41,005 nucleotides of DNA from Oceanibium sediminis (GCF_003265325.1 NZ_QGNX01000011.1:1-41005); one strand, 5' to 3'; positions 8,178 through 17,560 are shown, counted from the first letter of the stretch. Program-made: numbers and translations. Notes: a model not told the origin generated them from the sequence alone.

Positions 8178-8876
8178 TCAGGTCAGGGAAAGATCGGCCC
8201 AGACCGGCAGGTGGTCCGAGGCGCGCATCGCCAGGTCACAGCGGTGCACGCCGGCATGCGTCACCTGCAGCCCCTCGTTCGTCAGGATGCGGTCTAGCCG
8301 CGCAACGGGGCGGGTCGCGTGGAAACTGTGGCCGGGGCTGTGTTCGGCAAAACCCGGCAGCGCGCTGCTGCGGCCCCCGTTAAAGCGCCACTCGTTGAAA
8401 TCCCCCAGGATTACGGTCGCCATGTCCTGCCGCCCAGCCAGCGCCGCGGCGATCGTCTCAAGCTGGCGCCGCCGGTCCGCGCGGCGCAATCCAAGGTGCA
8501 CCGCGACGACGCGCAGGGTCATTCCCGGCCCCGAGATTTCGGCCAGGATCGCGCCGCGAGGCTCAAGCCCCGGCAGGTTCAGCGGCATGTGATCCGTCAC
8601 CCGCAGGTGCGGCGCCAGCAGCAGGGCGTTGCCGTGCCAACCGAGGCTGCGCGCCCCCTGGCGCACCGGCACTGCCTGCCACCCCTCGGCTTGAGCCTGG
8701 GCCATCGGCAGGGCGGCGGGGCGGCTGCCGAGGCGTTTGTCGGCCTCTTGCAGGGCGACGACATCCGCGCCGAGGCGCGCGATAACACTCAGCACCCGGT
8801 CCGGCTTCCGCCGCCAGTCCGTGCCGATACACTTGCGGATGTTATAGGTCGCCACGCGGACCTGGGAATGTGTCAT
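8178..8876 (-). CDS. Endonuclease/exonuclease/phosphatase family protein
   Basis: A protein of about 232 residues with the complete EEP fold signature: TYNIRKC (residues 10-16), LQEAD with the metal-binding Glu, HLGL, GDFNEW with the catalytic Asp and Asn, LDRI, and the terminal ASDHLP with the general-base His. Members are Mg-dependent phosphodiesterases acting on nucleic acids or phospholipids. No signal peptide is seen, so it is probably cytoplasmic. Starts at 8882 (ATG) or 8900 (GTG) are possible; none has a clear ribosome site. The divergent membrane-protein gene starts 79 bases away. Confidence 0.82.
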   Translation of the reverse strand: MTHSQVRVATYNIRKCIGTDWRRKPDRVLSVIARLGADVVALQEADKRLGSRPAALPMAQAQAEGWQAVPVRQGARSLGWHGNALLLAPHLRVTDHMPLNLPGLEPRGAILAEISGPGMTLRVVAVHLGLRRADRRRQLETIAAALAGRQDMATVILGDFNEWRFNGGRSSALPGFAEHSPGHSFHATRPVARLDRILTNEGLQVTHAGVHRCDLAMRASDHLPVWADLSLT

Positions 8877-8954
8877 GTCCATAAGATAGGAACGCGACAC
8901 GCGCTCTGCCAGCCGGGCTTGTCTTGTCCGCGCAGTTGCAACAGGATCGGCGGC

Positions 8955-9599
8955 ATGAGAGCCCGAATTACCGATCCGCGCCGGTTGATCATCAACGTCA
9001 TCTGGGCGATCTTGGCGCTGTCCATGCTCTATGCGCTGTGGACGGCGCGCTGGTCGCTGGCTTTCGTGTCGCTGGCGACGATGGTGCTGTCCGTGCTGCC
9101 CCGCCTATTCGTCGAGCGGTTCAACATCCGCTTGCCGCTGACCTTCCTGACGGTCATCACGATGTTCGTGTTTGGCACGATCTTCCTTGGGGAAGCCTTT
9201 GACTTCTATGAAAGATACTGGTGGTGGGACGTGGTTCTGCACGGCGGCTCGGCGGCCGGATTCGGGCTGATCGGTTTCCTGTTCGCCTTCATGCTGTTCG
9301 AGGGGGACCGCTATGCCGCCCCGCCCTGGGCGGTGGCCTTCATCGCCTTCTGCATCGCCGTGACCATCGGCGCGTGCTGGGAAATCTACGAGTTCGCGAT
9401 GGACCAGATCTTCGGGCTGAACATGCAAAAATCCGGGCTGATCGACACGATGTGGGATCTGATCGTGGACTGCATCGGGGCGTTTCTCGGGGCGCTGATG
9501 GGCTACCTTTACCTTGTCGGCCGCGCGCTGGGGGGTATAACGGCACTCATTGACACATTCATGCGCCTGAACAAAGACTTGTTGAAACGCCGTCGCTGA
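8955..9599 (+). CDS. Polytopic membrane protein, YjdF/DUF2238-like
   Basis: This 214-residue protein has about six hydrophobic segments. Conserved-looking polar spots are FDFYERYWWWDVVLHGGSA and ACWEIYEFAMDQ. The pattern of a HG-containing helix followed by a WEIYEF motif resembles the YjdF/DUF2238 family of unknown function. The ATG at 8955 has AGGA eight to nine bases upstream. The open frame extends back to about 8319, but that part is antisense to the EEP gene and is not protein-like. The C-terminus is basic (LLKRRR), suggesting a cytoplasmic end. Confidence 0.75.
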   Translation: MRARITDPRRLIINVIWAILALSMLYALWTARWSLAFVSLATMVLSVLPRLFVERFNIRLPLTFLTVITMFVFGTIFLGEAFDFYERYWWWDVVLHGGSAAGFGLIGFLFAFMLFEGDRYAAPPWAVAFIAFCIAVTIGACWEIYEFAMDQIFGLNMQKSGLIDTMWDLIVDCIGAFLGALMGYLYLVGRALGGITALIDTFMRLNKDLLKRRR

Positions 9600-9667
9600 A
9601 CGCGCGTTCACTGGATCGGGGCCGCGGCCCGGGGGCAGCCAATTACAAAACAAGAGGAAATATCCGG

Positions 9668-11449
9668 ATGAGCGATACGCGCGCCAACAGAAAATTCCGT
9701 TCACAGGAATGGTTCGACAATCCCAACAACCCCGGCATGACGGCGCTCTACCTCGAGCGGTACCAGAACCAGGAGTTCACCCGCGGGGAATTGCAATCCG
9801 AGCGTCCGGTGATCGGCATCGCTCAGACCGGCAGCGATCTTGCGCCCTGCAACAAGATCCACGTCTTCCTGATGGACCGGATCAAGGCGGGCATCCGCGA
9901 CGCGGGGGGCATTCCGATGGAATTCCCCGTCCATCCGATCCAGGAAACCGGCAAGCGCCCGACGGCGGCGCTGGACCGCAACCTCGCCTATCTCAGCCTG
10001 GTCGAGGTGCTTTACGGCTACCCCATCGACGGCGTCGTGCTGACCACGGGCTGTGACAAGACCACGCCCGCGATGCTGATGGGCGCGGCCACCGTGGACC
10101 TGCCTGCCATCGCGCTGAACGGCGGCCCGATGCTGGACGGCTGGTGGAAGGGAGAGCGTGCAGGCTCGGGCACCATCGTCTGGGAAAGCCGCCGCCTGCT
10201 GGCGGAGGGCAAGATCGACTACGAAGAATTCATGAGCCGCGTCTGCGCCTCTGCCCCCTCGCTCGGGCATTGCAACACGATGGGCACCGCCTCCACCATG
10301 AACGCCATGGCCGAGGCGCTGGGCATGAGCTTGACCGGCAACGCCGCGATCCCCGCCCCCTTCCGGGAGCGGATGGAAATGGCATACCACACCGGCCGGC
10401 GGGCGGTGGAAATGGTCTACGAGGATCTGAAGCCCTCCGACATCCTGACGCGTGAGGCGTTCCTGAACGCCATCGCCGTCAACACCGCCATCGGCGGCTC
10501 CACCAACGCCCCGCCGCATCTGCAGGCCGTGGCGCGTCATGCAGGGGTGGAACTGGACGTGCGCGACTGGCAGAGCCACGGGTTCGAAAAGCCGCTGCTG
10601 GTCAACATGCAGCCCGCGGGCGAATACCTCGGCGAAAGCTTCCACCGCGCGGGCGGCGTGCCCGCTGTGATGGGCGAGTTGCTGGAAGTCGGGATGCTGC
10701 ATGGCGGCGTGATGACCGCCACGGGCAAGACCATGGCGGACAACCTGGCGGACACGCGCTCGCTGGACCACGACGTCATCCGCACGGTGGCCAAGCCGCT
10801 GCGGGAAAACGCCGGTTTCATCGTTCTGGGGGGCAACCTGTTCGACAGCGCACTGATGAAAACCTCCGTCATCTCGGATGATTTCCGCAAACGCTTCCTG
10901 TCGAGCCCGGGCGCGGAGGGCATCTTCGAGGCAAAGGCCGTTGTCTTCGAAGGCCCCGAGGATTACCATGAGCGGCTGAACGATCCGGATCTGAAGGTCG
11001 ACGCGGAAACCATTCTTTTCATTCGCAATGTCGGTTGCGTCGGCTATCCCGGCTCGGCCGAGGTGGTAAACATGCAGCCGCCCGATGCGCTGATCAAGCA
11101 GGGCATCAACCACCTGCCCACGGTGGGCGATGGGCGGCAGTCTGGCACCTCGGAAAGCCCGTCGATCCTGAACGCCAGCCCGGAATCGGTGGTGGGCGGC
11201 GGCCTTGCGCTGCTGCAAACCGGCGACCGGGTGCGCCTGGACCTGAATGCCGGCACGCTGAACGCGCTGGTGGACGAGGCCGAGTGGGCCGAGCGGCGCG
11301 CGAACTGGACCCCGCCGGAGATCGTCAGCCACACCCCCTGGCAGGAAATCTATCGCACCCACGTCGGCCAGCTTGGCGACGGCGGCTGCCTGGAACTGGC
11401 GACAAGCTACCAGCGGGTCGCCCGAAACCTGCCGCGGGACAACCACTGA
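9668..11449 (+). CDS. IlvD/Edd-family sugar-acid dehydratase
   Basis: This 593-residue dehydratase belongs to the IlvD/Edd superfamily. Three [2Fe-2S] ligand cysteines are visible at about residues 61 (PCNKIH), 129 (TTGCDKTTP) and 202 (LGHCNTMG), a spacing matching pentonate dehydratases such as L-arabinonate and D-xylonate dehydratase. Lys131 in CDKT is expected at the Mg site. Length also fits that group better than IlvD (about 560-615) or Edd. The reaction is probably dehydration of an aldonic acid to a 2-keto-3-deoxy acid; the exact sugar is unknown. AGAGGAAA precedes the start. It stands alone and ends at a strong terminator. Confidence 0.85.
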   Translation: MSDTRANRKFRSQEWFDNPNNPGMTALYLERYQNQEFTRGELQSERPVIGIAQTGSDLAPCNKIHVFLMDRIKAGIRDAGGIPMEFPVHPIQETGKRPTAALDRNLAYLSLVEVLYGYPIDGVVLTTGCDKTTPAMLMGAATVDLPAIALNGGPMLDGWWKGERAGSGTIVWESRRLLAEGKIDYEEFMSRVCASAPSLGHCNTMGTASTMNAMAEALGMSLTGNAAIPAPFRERMEMAYHTGRRAVEMVYEDLKPSDILTREAFLNAIAVNTAIGGSTNAPPHLQAVARHAGVELDVRDWQSHGFEKPLLVNMQPAGEYLGESFHRAGGVPAVMGELLEVGMLHGGVMTATGKTMADNLADTRSLDHDVIRTVAKPLRENAGFIVLGGNLFDSALMKTSVISDDFRKRFLSSPGAEGIFEAKAVVFEGPEDYHERLNDPDLKVDAETILFIRNVGCVGYPGSAEVVNMQPPDALIKQGINHLPTVGDGRQSGTSESPSILNASPESVVGGGLALLQTGDRVRLDLNAGTLNALVDEAEWAERRANWTPPEIVSHTPWQEIYRTHVGQLGDGGCLELATSYQRVARNLPRDNH

Positions 11450-11467
11450 GACCGGCAGTAGAAAAAC

Positions 11468-11493
11468 AAAGGGGCCCACGCAGGGGCCCCTTT
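11468..11493. terminator. Bidirectional rho-independent-type terminator
   Basis: AAAGGGGCCC and GGGCCCCTTT form a perfect 10-base stem with a 6-base loop. It is preceded by an A-rich run (gaaaaacaaa), which is a U-run for the minus strand. It lies between the convergent dehydratase and rhodanese genes and probably ends both transcripts. Confidence 0.85.
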
Positions 11494-11521
11494 GGATCAT
11501 TTCTCAACGGCGGGACAAGGA

Positions 11522-11893
11522 TCACTCCTCGGTCGGGCCGCCTGCTTCTTTCCATGCGGAAAAGCCGCCGACGTTGAAGACGTTGGTGAACCCCATGTCC
11601 TTCAAAGTCTTGCCCGCCAGCGCGGCCTGACCGCCCGCGCCGCAGATCAGGATCAGCTCGGCATCCTTCTGGAAGGCGGGGTGGTGGTGGGGCGTACTGG
11701 AGTCAGCGGCGAATTCGATGAAGCCGCGGGAAACGCGCACTGCCCCGGCGATGGTGCCGCTGGCGGCGATCTCACCGCTGTCGCGCACATCCACGAAAAC
11801 GGCGCTGCCGCCGTGCCGGGTGATCCCCTCCTCTGGGGAGATTTTCGGCACGACCGCGTGTGCTTCGTCGAGGTAGTCCTTTGCAGTTTTCAT
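11522..11893 (-). CDS. Rhodanese-like domain protein
   Basis: This 123-residue single-domain rhodanese has the catalytic loop ICGAGGQA with Cys84 as the persulfide-carrying residue, VDVRDSGE in the substrate-binding half and the C-terminal NVGGFSAWKEAG. There is no signal peptide, so it is cytoplasmic. Known family role: sulfur transfer from thiosulfate or persulfides. The ATG at 11893 follows AAGGAGG. The active-site loop lacks the CRSG form of common thiosulfate sulfurtransferases, so the acceptor is uncertain. Confidence 0.87.
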   Translation of the reverse strand: MKTAKDYLDEAHAVVPKISPEEGITRHGGSAVFVDVRDSGEIAASGTIAGAVRVSRGFIEFAADSSTPHHHPAFQKDAELILICGAGGQAALAGKTLKDMGFTNVFNVGGFSAWKEAGGPTEE

Positions 11894-11979
11894 GACCTTG
11901 CATTCCTCCTTGTGGGTTGTGGAATTACGTAGTGCGCCAGCGGCGATTTCCAAATCGGATTGTGAAGCACGTCGTGGGG

Positions 11980-12690
11980 CTACTCGATGGCGTAGCGCAG
12001 GGTCACGCTGGCGCTGACGTCCTGTTCGCCCGGGGCGATCGCGCTTGCGGCCACGCCCATGGCCTCCATGCGCGCCATCGGCACCGACGATGGGCTGCCG
12101 CCCTCCTGAAGGTGGAGGAGCGGGCCAAGCGTGACCCCCGCCGCTTTCGCGTAAAGCGCGGCCCGCGCCATCGCGTCGGCCACCGCATCCCGGCGCGCCG
12201 CGTCCCGCACCTTGGCCGGGTCGGACAGATCGAAGCTGATACCGCCGATCTGGTTGATCCCCGCGTCGAGCAGCGCGTCGAGCGTCGGTCCCACCTCGGC
12301 GATATCGCGCAGAACGACGGACAGGCCGGCGCGTGCTTCGAAACCGGCGATGACGGGGCGGTCGTTGTCGCCGGACTGTTGGCGCCCCGGCTCACCCGGA
12401 CGGCTGTAGACCGGGTAGACCGACAGCGACGTTGTGCGCAGGTCGCGCTCGGCCACGCCGCGCTGCTTCAGCAGGGCAAGGGCGTTCGCCGCCGCCTCGG
12501 AGGCGGCGCCCATCGCTTCACCGGCGGAGTCCCCGGTGGCCACGCCCGACACCTCGATCCGGGCGATGTCGGGCACCGCCTGCGCGATGCCGATGCCGGT
12601 CACGGTCAGGGCACGCGGCGCGTCCTGCGCGACCGCGTGGCCAAGGGGGGCAAGTGTCAGGGCGAGGGCAAGAAAAGTGTGGCGCAGCAT
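11980..12690 (-). CDS. SIMPL-domain (DUF541) exported protein
   Basis: This 236-residue secreted or periplasmic protein has a signal peptide MLRHTFLALALTLAPLGHAVA. The SIMPL/DUF541 domain follows: LTVTGIGIAQAVPDIARIEV at the start, YSVYP-like LSVYPVYSR in the middle, GGISFDLSDP and a C-terminal VSASVTLRYAIE. The biochemical role of the family is poorly defined, with links to oxidative stress and outer-membrane quality. CGGAGAA lies before the ATG at 12690. It is divergent from the SDR gene, with 168 bases between. Confidence 0.87.
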   Translation of the reverse strand: MLRHTFLALALTLAPLGHAVAQDAPRALTVTGIGIAQAVPDIARIEVSGVATGDSAGEAMGAASEAAANALALLKQRGVAERDLRTTSLSVYPVYSRPGEPGRQQSGDNDRPVIAGFEARAGLSVVLRDIAEVGPTLDALLDAGINQIGGISFDLSDPAKVRDAARRDAVADAMARAALYAKAAGVTLGPLLHLQEGGSPSSVPMARMEAMGVAASAIAPGEQDVSASVTLRYAIE

Positions 12691-12858
12691 TGCGTTCTCC
12701 GGTTCGGTGTAACGGGGGGACGGTATCAAGGCGATCGACCGGCGAACAGGCCCGGTTTGCATCGGCCGCGCTTTCCCCGACGGAAGGCTCTGCCTATAGT
12801 GCGGGCAAAAGGCCAAATGGCGCGGGTCTTCGCCTGCGCGATCAGGGGGATGAACAGG

Positions 12859-13596
12859 ATGACGAATACAGCCGTTGTGACGGGCGCGGGTTCCGGACTT
12901 GGCATGGAAGTGACGAAGCTGCTGCTGGAGAAGGGCTGGAACGTCGCCCTTCTGGGCCGCCGCCTGGACGCGCTCGAGTCGGTGGCGGGCGGCAATCCCG
13001 GCGCGCTGTGCATCTCGACCGATGTGACCGATCCCGCCGCCGTGGACAGCGCCTTCGACGCCGCGGTGGAGCGTTTCGGGCGGATCGACATGCTGTTCAA
13101 CAACGCCGGCACCAACGTGAAGGGCGCACCCATCGACGAGATCCCGGTAGACGATTGGCTGAAGGTGCTGAACGTCAACCTGCACGGGGCCTACCTGTGT
13201 GCGCGCGCCGCCTTCGGGCGGATGCGCGCGCAGGACCCCCAGGGCGGGCGGATCATCAACAACGGCTCAATCAGCGCGCAGGCCCCGCGTCCCGGCTCGT
13301 CGCCCTACAGCACGACGAAACATGCGATCACCGGGCTGACCCGGACGCTCAGCCTGGACGGGCGGCCTTTCAACATCGCCTGCGGGCAGATCGACATTGG
13401 CAACGCGCTGACCGACATGGCGCGGCCCATGCTGGACGGCGTGCCGCAGGCCGATGGCTCCATCAAGGCAGAGCCGGTGATGGACCCGGTGCATGTGGCA
13501 ACCTCGGTGCTGCATATGGCCGAGTTGCCGCTGGATGCGAACGTGCAGTACATGACGGTCATGGCGACGGCCATGCCGCTGGTCGGACGCGGCTGA
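12859..13596 (+). CDS. Short-chain dehydrogenase/reductase (SDR)
   Basis: This 245-residue classical SDR has the NAD(P)-binding TGAGSGLG at residues 8-15, NNAG at 81-84, Ser in NNGSIS near 137 and the catalytic pair Tyr150/Lys154 (YSTTK). Arg34-Arg35 after the second strand suggest NADP preference. The substrate is unknown. The ATG at 12859 is chosen because AGGGGG lies nine bases upstream; an ATG at 12850 is too close to that site. The TPM gene starts six bases after the stop and may be co-transcribed. Confidence 0.87.
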   Translation: MTNTAVVTGAGSGLGMEVTKLLLEKGWNVALLGRRLDALESVAGGNPGALCISTDVTDPAAVDSAFDAAVERFGRIDMLFNNAGTNVKGAPIDEIPVDDWLKVLNVNLHGAYLCARAAFGRMRAQDPQGGRIINNGSISAQAPRPGSSPYSTTKHAITGLTRTLSLDGRPFNIACGQIDIGNALTDMARPMLDGVPQADGSIKAEPVMDPVHVATSVLHMAELPLDANVQYMTVMATAMPLVGRG

Positions 13597-13601
13597 GCGC
13601 C

Positions 13602-14792
13602 ATGCTCGGGGTGACGCCACGAACCCGGGGCCGGATCGTTTTCGGCATCGTCGTGCTCGGGCTCCTGGGGCTCGGCCTTGGCTACGCGGTGGGGATGATG
13701 ACCCGCCCGCAAGGGGTGGAGCTGGGCGTGGAACGCCCGCCCGTCGCTTACGCCACCGACGCCATGCAGGCGGACGGGCAAGGCAACAGCGCCGCGCCAG
13801 GCATCCCCGGCTGGCGCGACCTTTACGTGAACGACTACGCCGACCTTCTGGATGACGACGCCGAAACCAGGATTCGCGCGCAACTGGAGGAGCTTTACGA
13901 ATACACCGGCGTAGAGATGACGGTGCTGACCATTGCCCGGCGCAGCGACTACGGGTTCGAGGGCACGAACGAGGCCTTCGCCACCCGGCTGTTCAACACC
14001 TGGGGCATCGGCAACGCAGAGGCGAACGACGGGGTGCTGATCCTCGTGTCGCGTTTCGACCGGGAAATGCGGATCGAGCTTGGCGCGGGCTATGGCAGCG
14101 CGCGCGACGATGACATGCAATGGGTGATCGACGAGTACTTCCTGCCGAACTTCCGCGCCGATCGCTACCAGATCGGCATCGAACAGGGGGTGGAGGGCAC
14201 GATCCGCGAAATCGCCGGCGTATCCCCAGGGCAGTACGAAAGCAGCACCCTGTGGCGCGGGTTTTCGACCATCGGGCGCGGCCTCGAGTCCCTGGGCGGA
14301 TGGCTGTGGGGGCTGTTGCTGGTCCCGCTCGGCGGAGCGGCCTGGACCTTCCGGCGCTGGCTGCGCTATCGCCCGCGCGATTGCGGCACCTGCGGCACGC
14401 GGATGGTGCTTCAGAACGAGGACGTGGACGACGCGCATCTGAGCGGCGGCCAGCGCCTTGAGGAGTTCGTGCGCTCGGTCGATTACGATGTCTACGAATG
14501 CCCCAGCTGCAACCGGATGGAGATCAGCCGCTACCCTGCCTGGTTCTCCTCCTACGGCACCTGCCCGCAGTGCGACTATCGCACGATGAGTTCGGACACC
14601 GAGATCCTGGAGGCAGCGACCACCACCTCCACCGGGCGCAAGCGGATCGACTACCAGTGCCACAACTGCAAGTTCACTGACAGCGAGGTGCGCACCATTC
14701 CGAAGGTATCGAAATCCTCCTCCTCGGGCTCGGGGCGCTCGTCCTTCGGCGGGGGCAGTTCGTCGGGCGGCGGGGCCAGCGGCAGCTGGTAG
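13602..14792 (+). CDS. TPM-domain membrane protein with zinc ribbons
   Basis: This 396-residue protein has an N-terminal hydrophobic helix (residues 11-32), then a TPM_phosphatase (YgcG-like) domain around residues 67-200 (VNDYADLLDDDAE, GVLILVSRFDREMRIELGAGYG). A second membrane helix follows near 235-250. The cytoplasmic C-terminal part carries four CxxC pairs (CGTC, CPSC, CPQC, CHNC) that can make two zinc ribbons. The protein ends in a Ser/Gly-rich tail closing with SGSW, a usual end of TPM proteins. Function is unknown; related TPM proteins assist membrane complexes or photosystem repair. Confidence 0.85.
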   Translation: MLGVTPRTRGRIVFGIVVLGLLGLGLGYAVGMMTRPQGVELGVERPPVAYATDAMQADGQGNSAAPGIPGWRDLYVNDYADLLDDDAETRIRAQLEELYEYTGVEMTVLTIARRSDYGFEGTNEAFATRLFNTWGIGNAEANDGVLILVSRFDREMRIELGAGYGSARDDDMQWVIDEYFLPNFRADRYQIGIEQGVEGTIREIAGVSPGQYESSTLWRGFSTIGRGLESLGGWLWGLLLVPLGGAAWTFRRWLRYRPRDCGTCGTRMVLQNEDVDDAHLSGGQRLEEFVRSVDYDVYECPSCNRMEISRYPAWFSSYGTCPQCDYRTMSSDTEILEAATTTSTGRKRIDYQCHNCKFTDSEVRTIPKVSKSSSSGSGRSSFGGGSSSGGGASGSW

Positions 14793-14797
14793 GGGCC

Positions 14798-15709
14798 TCA
14801 GGCCCCCGCCCGCGGAAGCTCGGCGGTCTTGCGCAGCGCGCGTTCGCGCTGCCAGATGTAGAAACCCGCGCCCACGATGATGGCCGTCCCAACGATCGTC
14901 GGCGCATCGGGGGGCTGGCGGAAGACCGCCCAGCTGATGATCGTGACATAGAGGATCTGCACGTAGACCATCGGCGCCAGGGTCGAGGCGGGCGCGTAGC
15001 GATGCGCCACCACCGCCAGCGAATGGCCGAGCGTGGCGAAACAGCCGATCGCCAGGGTCAGGCCCCATTCCAGCGCGCCGTCAGGCCAGACCCAGGTGAA
15101 GACGACGAAGGGCGACAGCAGCAGCGTCGGCAACCCGCTGGCGATGACCTGGCTGGTAGGGTTGTTGTCGCGTCCCGCGACCGCGCGGGTCAGCACGAAG
15201 TACATGGACGCGCAGCACAGCGCCCCGAGCGAGAAGAACATCGCCGGGTGAAAGCTGGCCGACCAGGGCTGGGTGATTACGAGGACGCCGCAAAAGCCGA
15301 CCGCGACCGCGATGAAGCGGCGCAGGCCCACGGTTTCGCCCAGCACCGGGATCGACAGCAGGCAGACCACCATCGGGCTGGCGAAGAAGATCGCCGTCGT
15401 GACCGTCAGCGGCAGGTAGCTGAGCGCGAAGAAGTTCAGCACCGTGCTGCCGAGCAGGAAGACCGCGCGCCCGATTTGCAACCTTGGCACGTTCGAGCGG
15501 AAGACCCCCGGCCCCTCGGCGGGCAGGAACAGCGCCAGCGAGGTGACGAAATGCCCCGCGTAGCGGATGAAGGCGACCTGCAGCACCGGCACCCCGGCCG
15601 CCGCCAGCCATTTCGCCATGGTGTCGATCATCGTGAAGCTGAAGAACGCCCCGGCAAGGATGATGACGGCGAATGTCAGCCGGTCTTCGCGGGGCAGGGC
15701 GATGCTCAT
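14798..15709 (-). CDS. DMT-superfamily (EamA) transporter
   Basis: This 303-residue inner-membrane protein has about ten hydrophobic segments and two EamA repeats, one ending near residue 145 and the second beginning near AMFFSLGALCCASMY. The family exports metabolites or takes up small solutes; the substrate is not predictable here. The gene is convergent with the TPM gene, ending five bases from it, and follows the DUF4153 gene on the same strand after 63 bases. The ribosome site (GGAAACC) is weak. Confidence 0.85.
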   Translation of the reverse strand: MSIALPREDRLTFAVIILAGAFFSFTMIDTMAKWLAAAGVPVLQVAFIRYAGHFVTSLALFLPAEGPGVFRSNVPRLQIGRAVFLLGSTVLNFFALSYLPLTVTTAIFFASPMVVCLLSIPVLGETVGLRRFIAVAVGFCGVLVITQPWSASFHPAMFFSLGALCCASMYFVLTRAVAGRDNNPTSQVIASGLPTLLLSPFVVFTWVWPDGALEWGLTLAIGCFATLGHSLAVVAHRYAPASTLAPMVYVQILYVTIISWAVFRQPPDAPTIVGTAIIVGAGFYIWQRERALRKTAELPRAGA

Positions 15710-15772
15710 GGGTGGTTTCCAGGGTGATCGGCAAGGGCGCTTGCCGGTACTGAGGATTGGGGCCGGGCCATT

Positions 15773-17560
15773 CTACTCCCCCCGCTCGGATTTCGGGGAC
15801 AGGCGGACCGGGCCGATTTGCAGGGACTGCATTCGGGGCGGCGCAATCTCGTACGCCCCGGACAGGATCTGCGGGATCAGCGACTGGCTTTGGGCTTCGA
15901 CGTGGTCCGTGGCGATCCCGCTTGCCTGCCACGCCCCGTCCTGGTCACGGTAGAGAAGCGTGGCTGACATCCAGCTTCTGCCTGCGGACTGGCTGATCAG
16001 CATCCATTCCAGCCCGGGTGTCGCTGGCAGGAAATCCCCCTGGACCGCCGCGCAGGCCGGCGGCCTTGGCGCCTCATCGCAGGATCGAACATAGTGCTCC
16101 AGGTTGAAGCGGTAGGTTTGGATTGCTTCGATCGCGGCGAAATCCGGCAGGCGGGCGCCGGCAGGCCGGACCGGCAGGCTTTCCTGCAATGTCGCCCAGG
16201 CGTCTTCGCGCCGGGTGTCACCGATTTCCCGCGAGGCGCTGTAGCGGGTCTCCGCCCCCTCGATCGTGGCGATCCGTGTTCTGAGCGCGGGGGACAGGTC
16301 CATCGCCTTCAATTCTTCCAAGGCCGCCCGGCCCGGTGCGCCCCATTGGCGGGCAAGGGGCCAGAGGTCGTAGTCCGCGTCGGGCAACTTGTCCTGGAAC
16401 CGCGCCAGTTGCGATGCGGCGGCAATGGCCTGGGCATTCAGCAATGGCGTGAACCACAGCCCTGTCAGCGCCAGCGTGCCGATCAGCGCCGCCACGAAGC
16501 CGGAGAGCGTGCGCGCCTGCCAGCCCGGCGCGGCGCGCAGGGCGAACAGCGTCACCGGCAGCACGAAGCCGAGGATGACAAGCCCGCACAGCACCCCAAG
16601 CAGCCGCTGCGGCGTCCAGCCGTATTGCGCGACACGAATCCAAAGCGCGTAAAGCGCGATACCCGCCACCACGGGCAGGACAAGGCCAAGGATGCGGATC
16701 GTCCAGCGAATTGCGGGATGGGTGGCTGCTTCCCGGTCGTGGAAGTTCAGCGCGGCGGCGATCAGCACCAGGGTGCCTGCCGCCATCGACATCATGGTTG
16801 CCGCGGCGGACCGGCTGGAAAATACCTCGTCCAGACCTTGCAGGATGACCGCACCGACAAAAACGCTCAGCACAACCGCCACCGGCACAAGCAGCAGGCG
16901 CAACAGGCGCAGCACCAGCTTGAGAAGGGTGGTGATGACCTCTTCCAGCTCGCAGGTGACGGCCAGCGAAAGGCCGATCACACCGCCACTGATCACGAAC
17001 ACGCTGGGATCGACATCAAAGAGATCGTCCAGAACCTCAACCCCGGCAAGCTGCAGAAGGGCGTCCGAAAGGAAGTAGATGCTCCAGAACAGGATCAGAA
17101 AAAGAAGGGAGATCAGGGATTTGGTCGCGGCAATCCAGATCAGCGGGATCAGCCTGCCATAGTCGCGCCAGCCCCCCCGCGCCTGCAACGCGGCGGTCAC
17201 GACAGGAATGAGGACCGCGACGAAGCCGATGAACGGGGCGATGATCAGGCCCTCGCCGGTGGGGTCCAGCAGGCCGTCAGCGGCCCCCGCCGCGGCGGGA
17301 AAGCGCAGGCCTGTCCATGTCACCAGCCCCACGCAAAGGGTGGCAAGGGCCAGCGCGGCTGCGCCCGCCCGGCGCGGGGGCAGGGGCCCGGCCATCAGCC
17401 CGAAGGCCGGGAACAGCGCGATGGCGAAATAGACCACCGCGCGTTGCACCTCTACGGGGGCGCTGCGCAGGACTTCCTCTTCGATCAGCAGGTAATAGGC
17501 GGCCCCCGCGATCACGCCGGTGATCGCCAGCGCGGCGCGCATCGCGGGGACGCCGGTCAT
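15773..17560 (-). CDS. DUF4153-type polytopic membrane protein
   Basis: This 595-residue protein has about twelve hydrophobic segments in its first 400 residues, followed by a soluble C-terminal region of about 190 residues (from ALEELKAMDLSP). The arrangement fits DUF4153 membrane proteins, whose function is unknown. The start overlaps the stop of the preceding SDR as ATGA, so it is co-transcribed with the catabolic cluster, although its role there is not evident. A Leu-rich repeat-like segment LLKLVLRLLRLLLVPVAVVL lies near residue 220. Confidence 0.78.
   Translation of the reverse strand: MTGVPAMRAALAITGVIAGAAYYLLIEEEVLRSAPVEVQRAVVYFAIALFPAFGLMAGPLPPRRAGAAALALATLCVGLVTWTGLRFPAAAGAADGLLDPTGEGLIIAPFIGFVAVLIPVVTAALQARGGWRDYGRLIPLIWIAATKSLISLLFLILFWSIYFLSDALLQLAGVEVLDDLFDVDPSVFVISGGVIGLSLAVTCELEEVITTLLKLVLRLLRLLLVPVAVVLSVFVGAVILQGLDEVFSSRSAAATMMSMAAGTLVLIAAALNFHDREAATHPAIRWTIRILGLVLPVVAGIALYALWIRVAQYGWTPQRLLGVLCGLVILGFVLPVTLFALRAAPGWQARTLSGFVAALIGTLALTGLWFTPLLNAQAIAAASQLARFQDKLPDADYDLWPLARQWGAPGRAALEELKAMDLSPALRTRIATIEGAETRYSASREIGDTRREDAWATLQESLPVRPAGARLPDFAAIEAIQTYRFNLEHYVRSCDEAPRPPACAAVQGDFLPATPGLEWMLISQSAGRSWMSATLLYRDQDGAWQASGIATDHVEAQSQSLIPQILSGAYEIAPPRMQSLQIGPVRLSPKSERGE

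Noticed and set aside
8319-8954. N-terminal extension of the 8955 membrane protein
   Set aside because: It lies antisense to the EEP gene, and the hydrophobic protein begins at the ATG with a ribosome site at 8955.
9701-11500. 599-codon minus-strand frame opposite the dehydratase
   Set aside because: Shadow frame; His/Arg/Val-rich with no motif.
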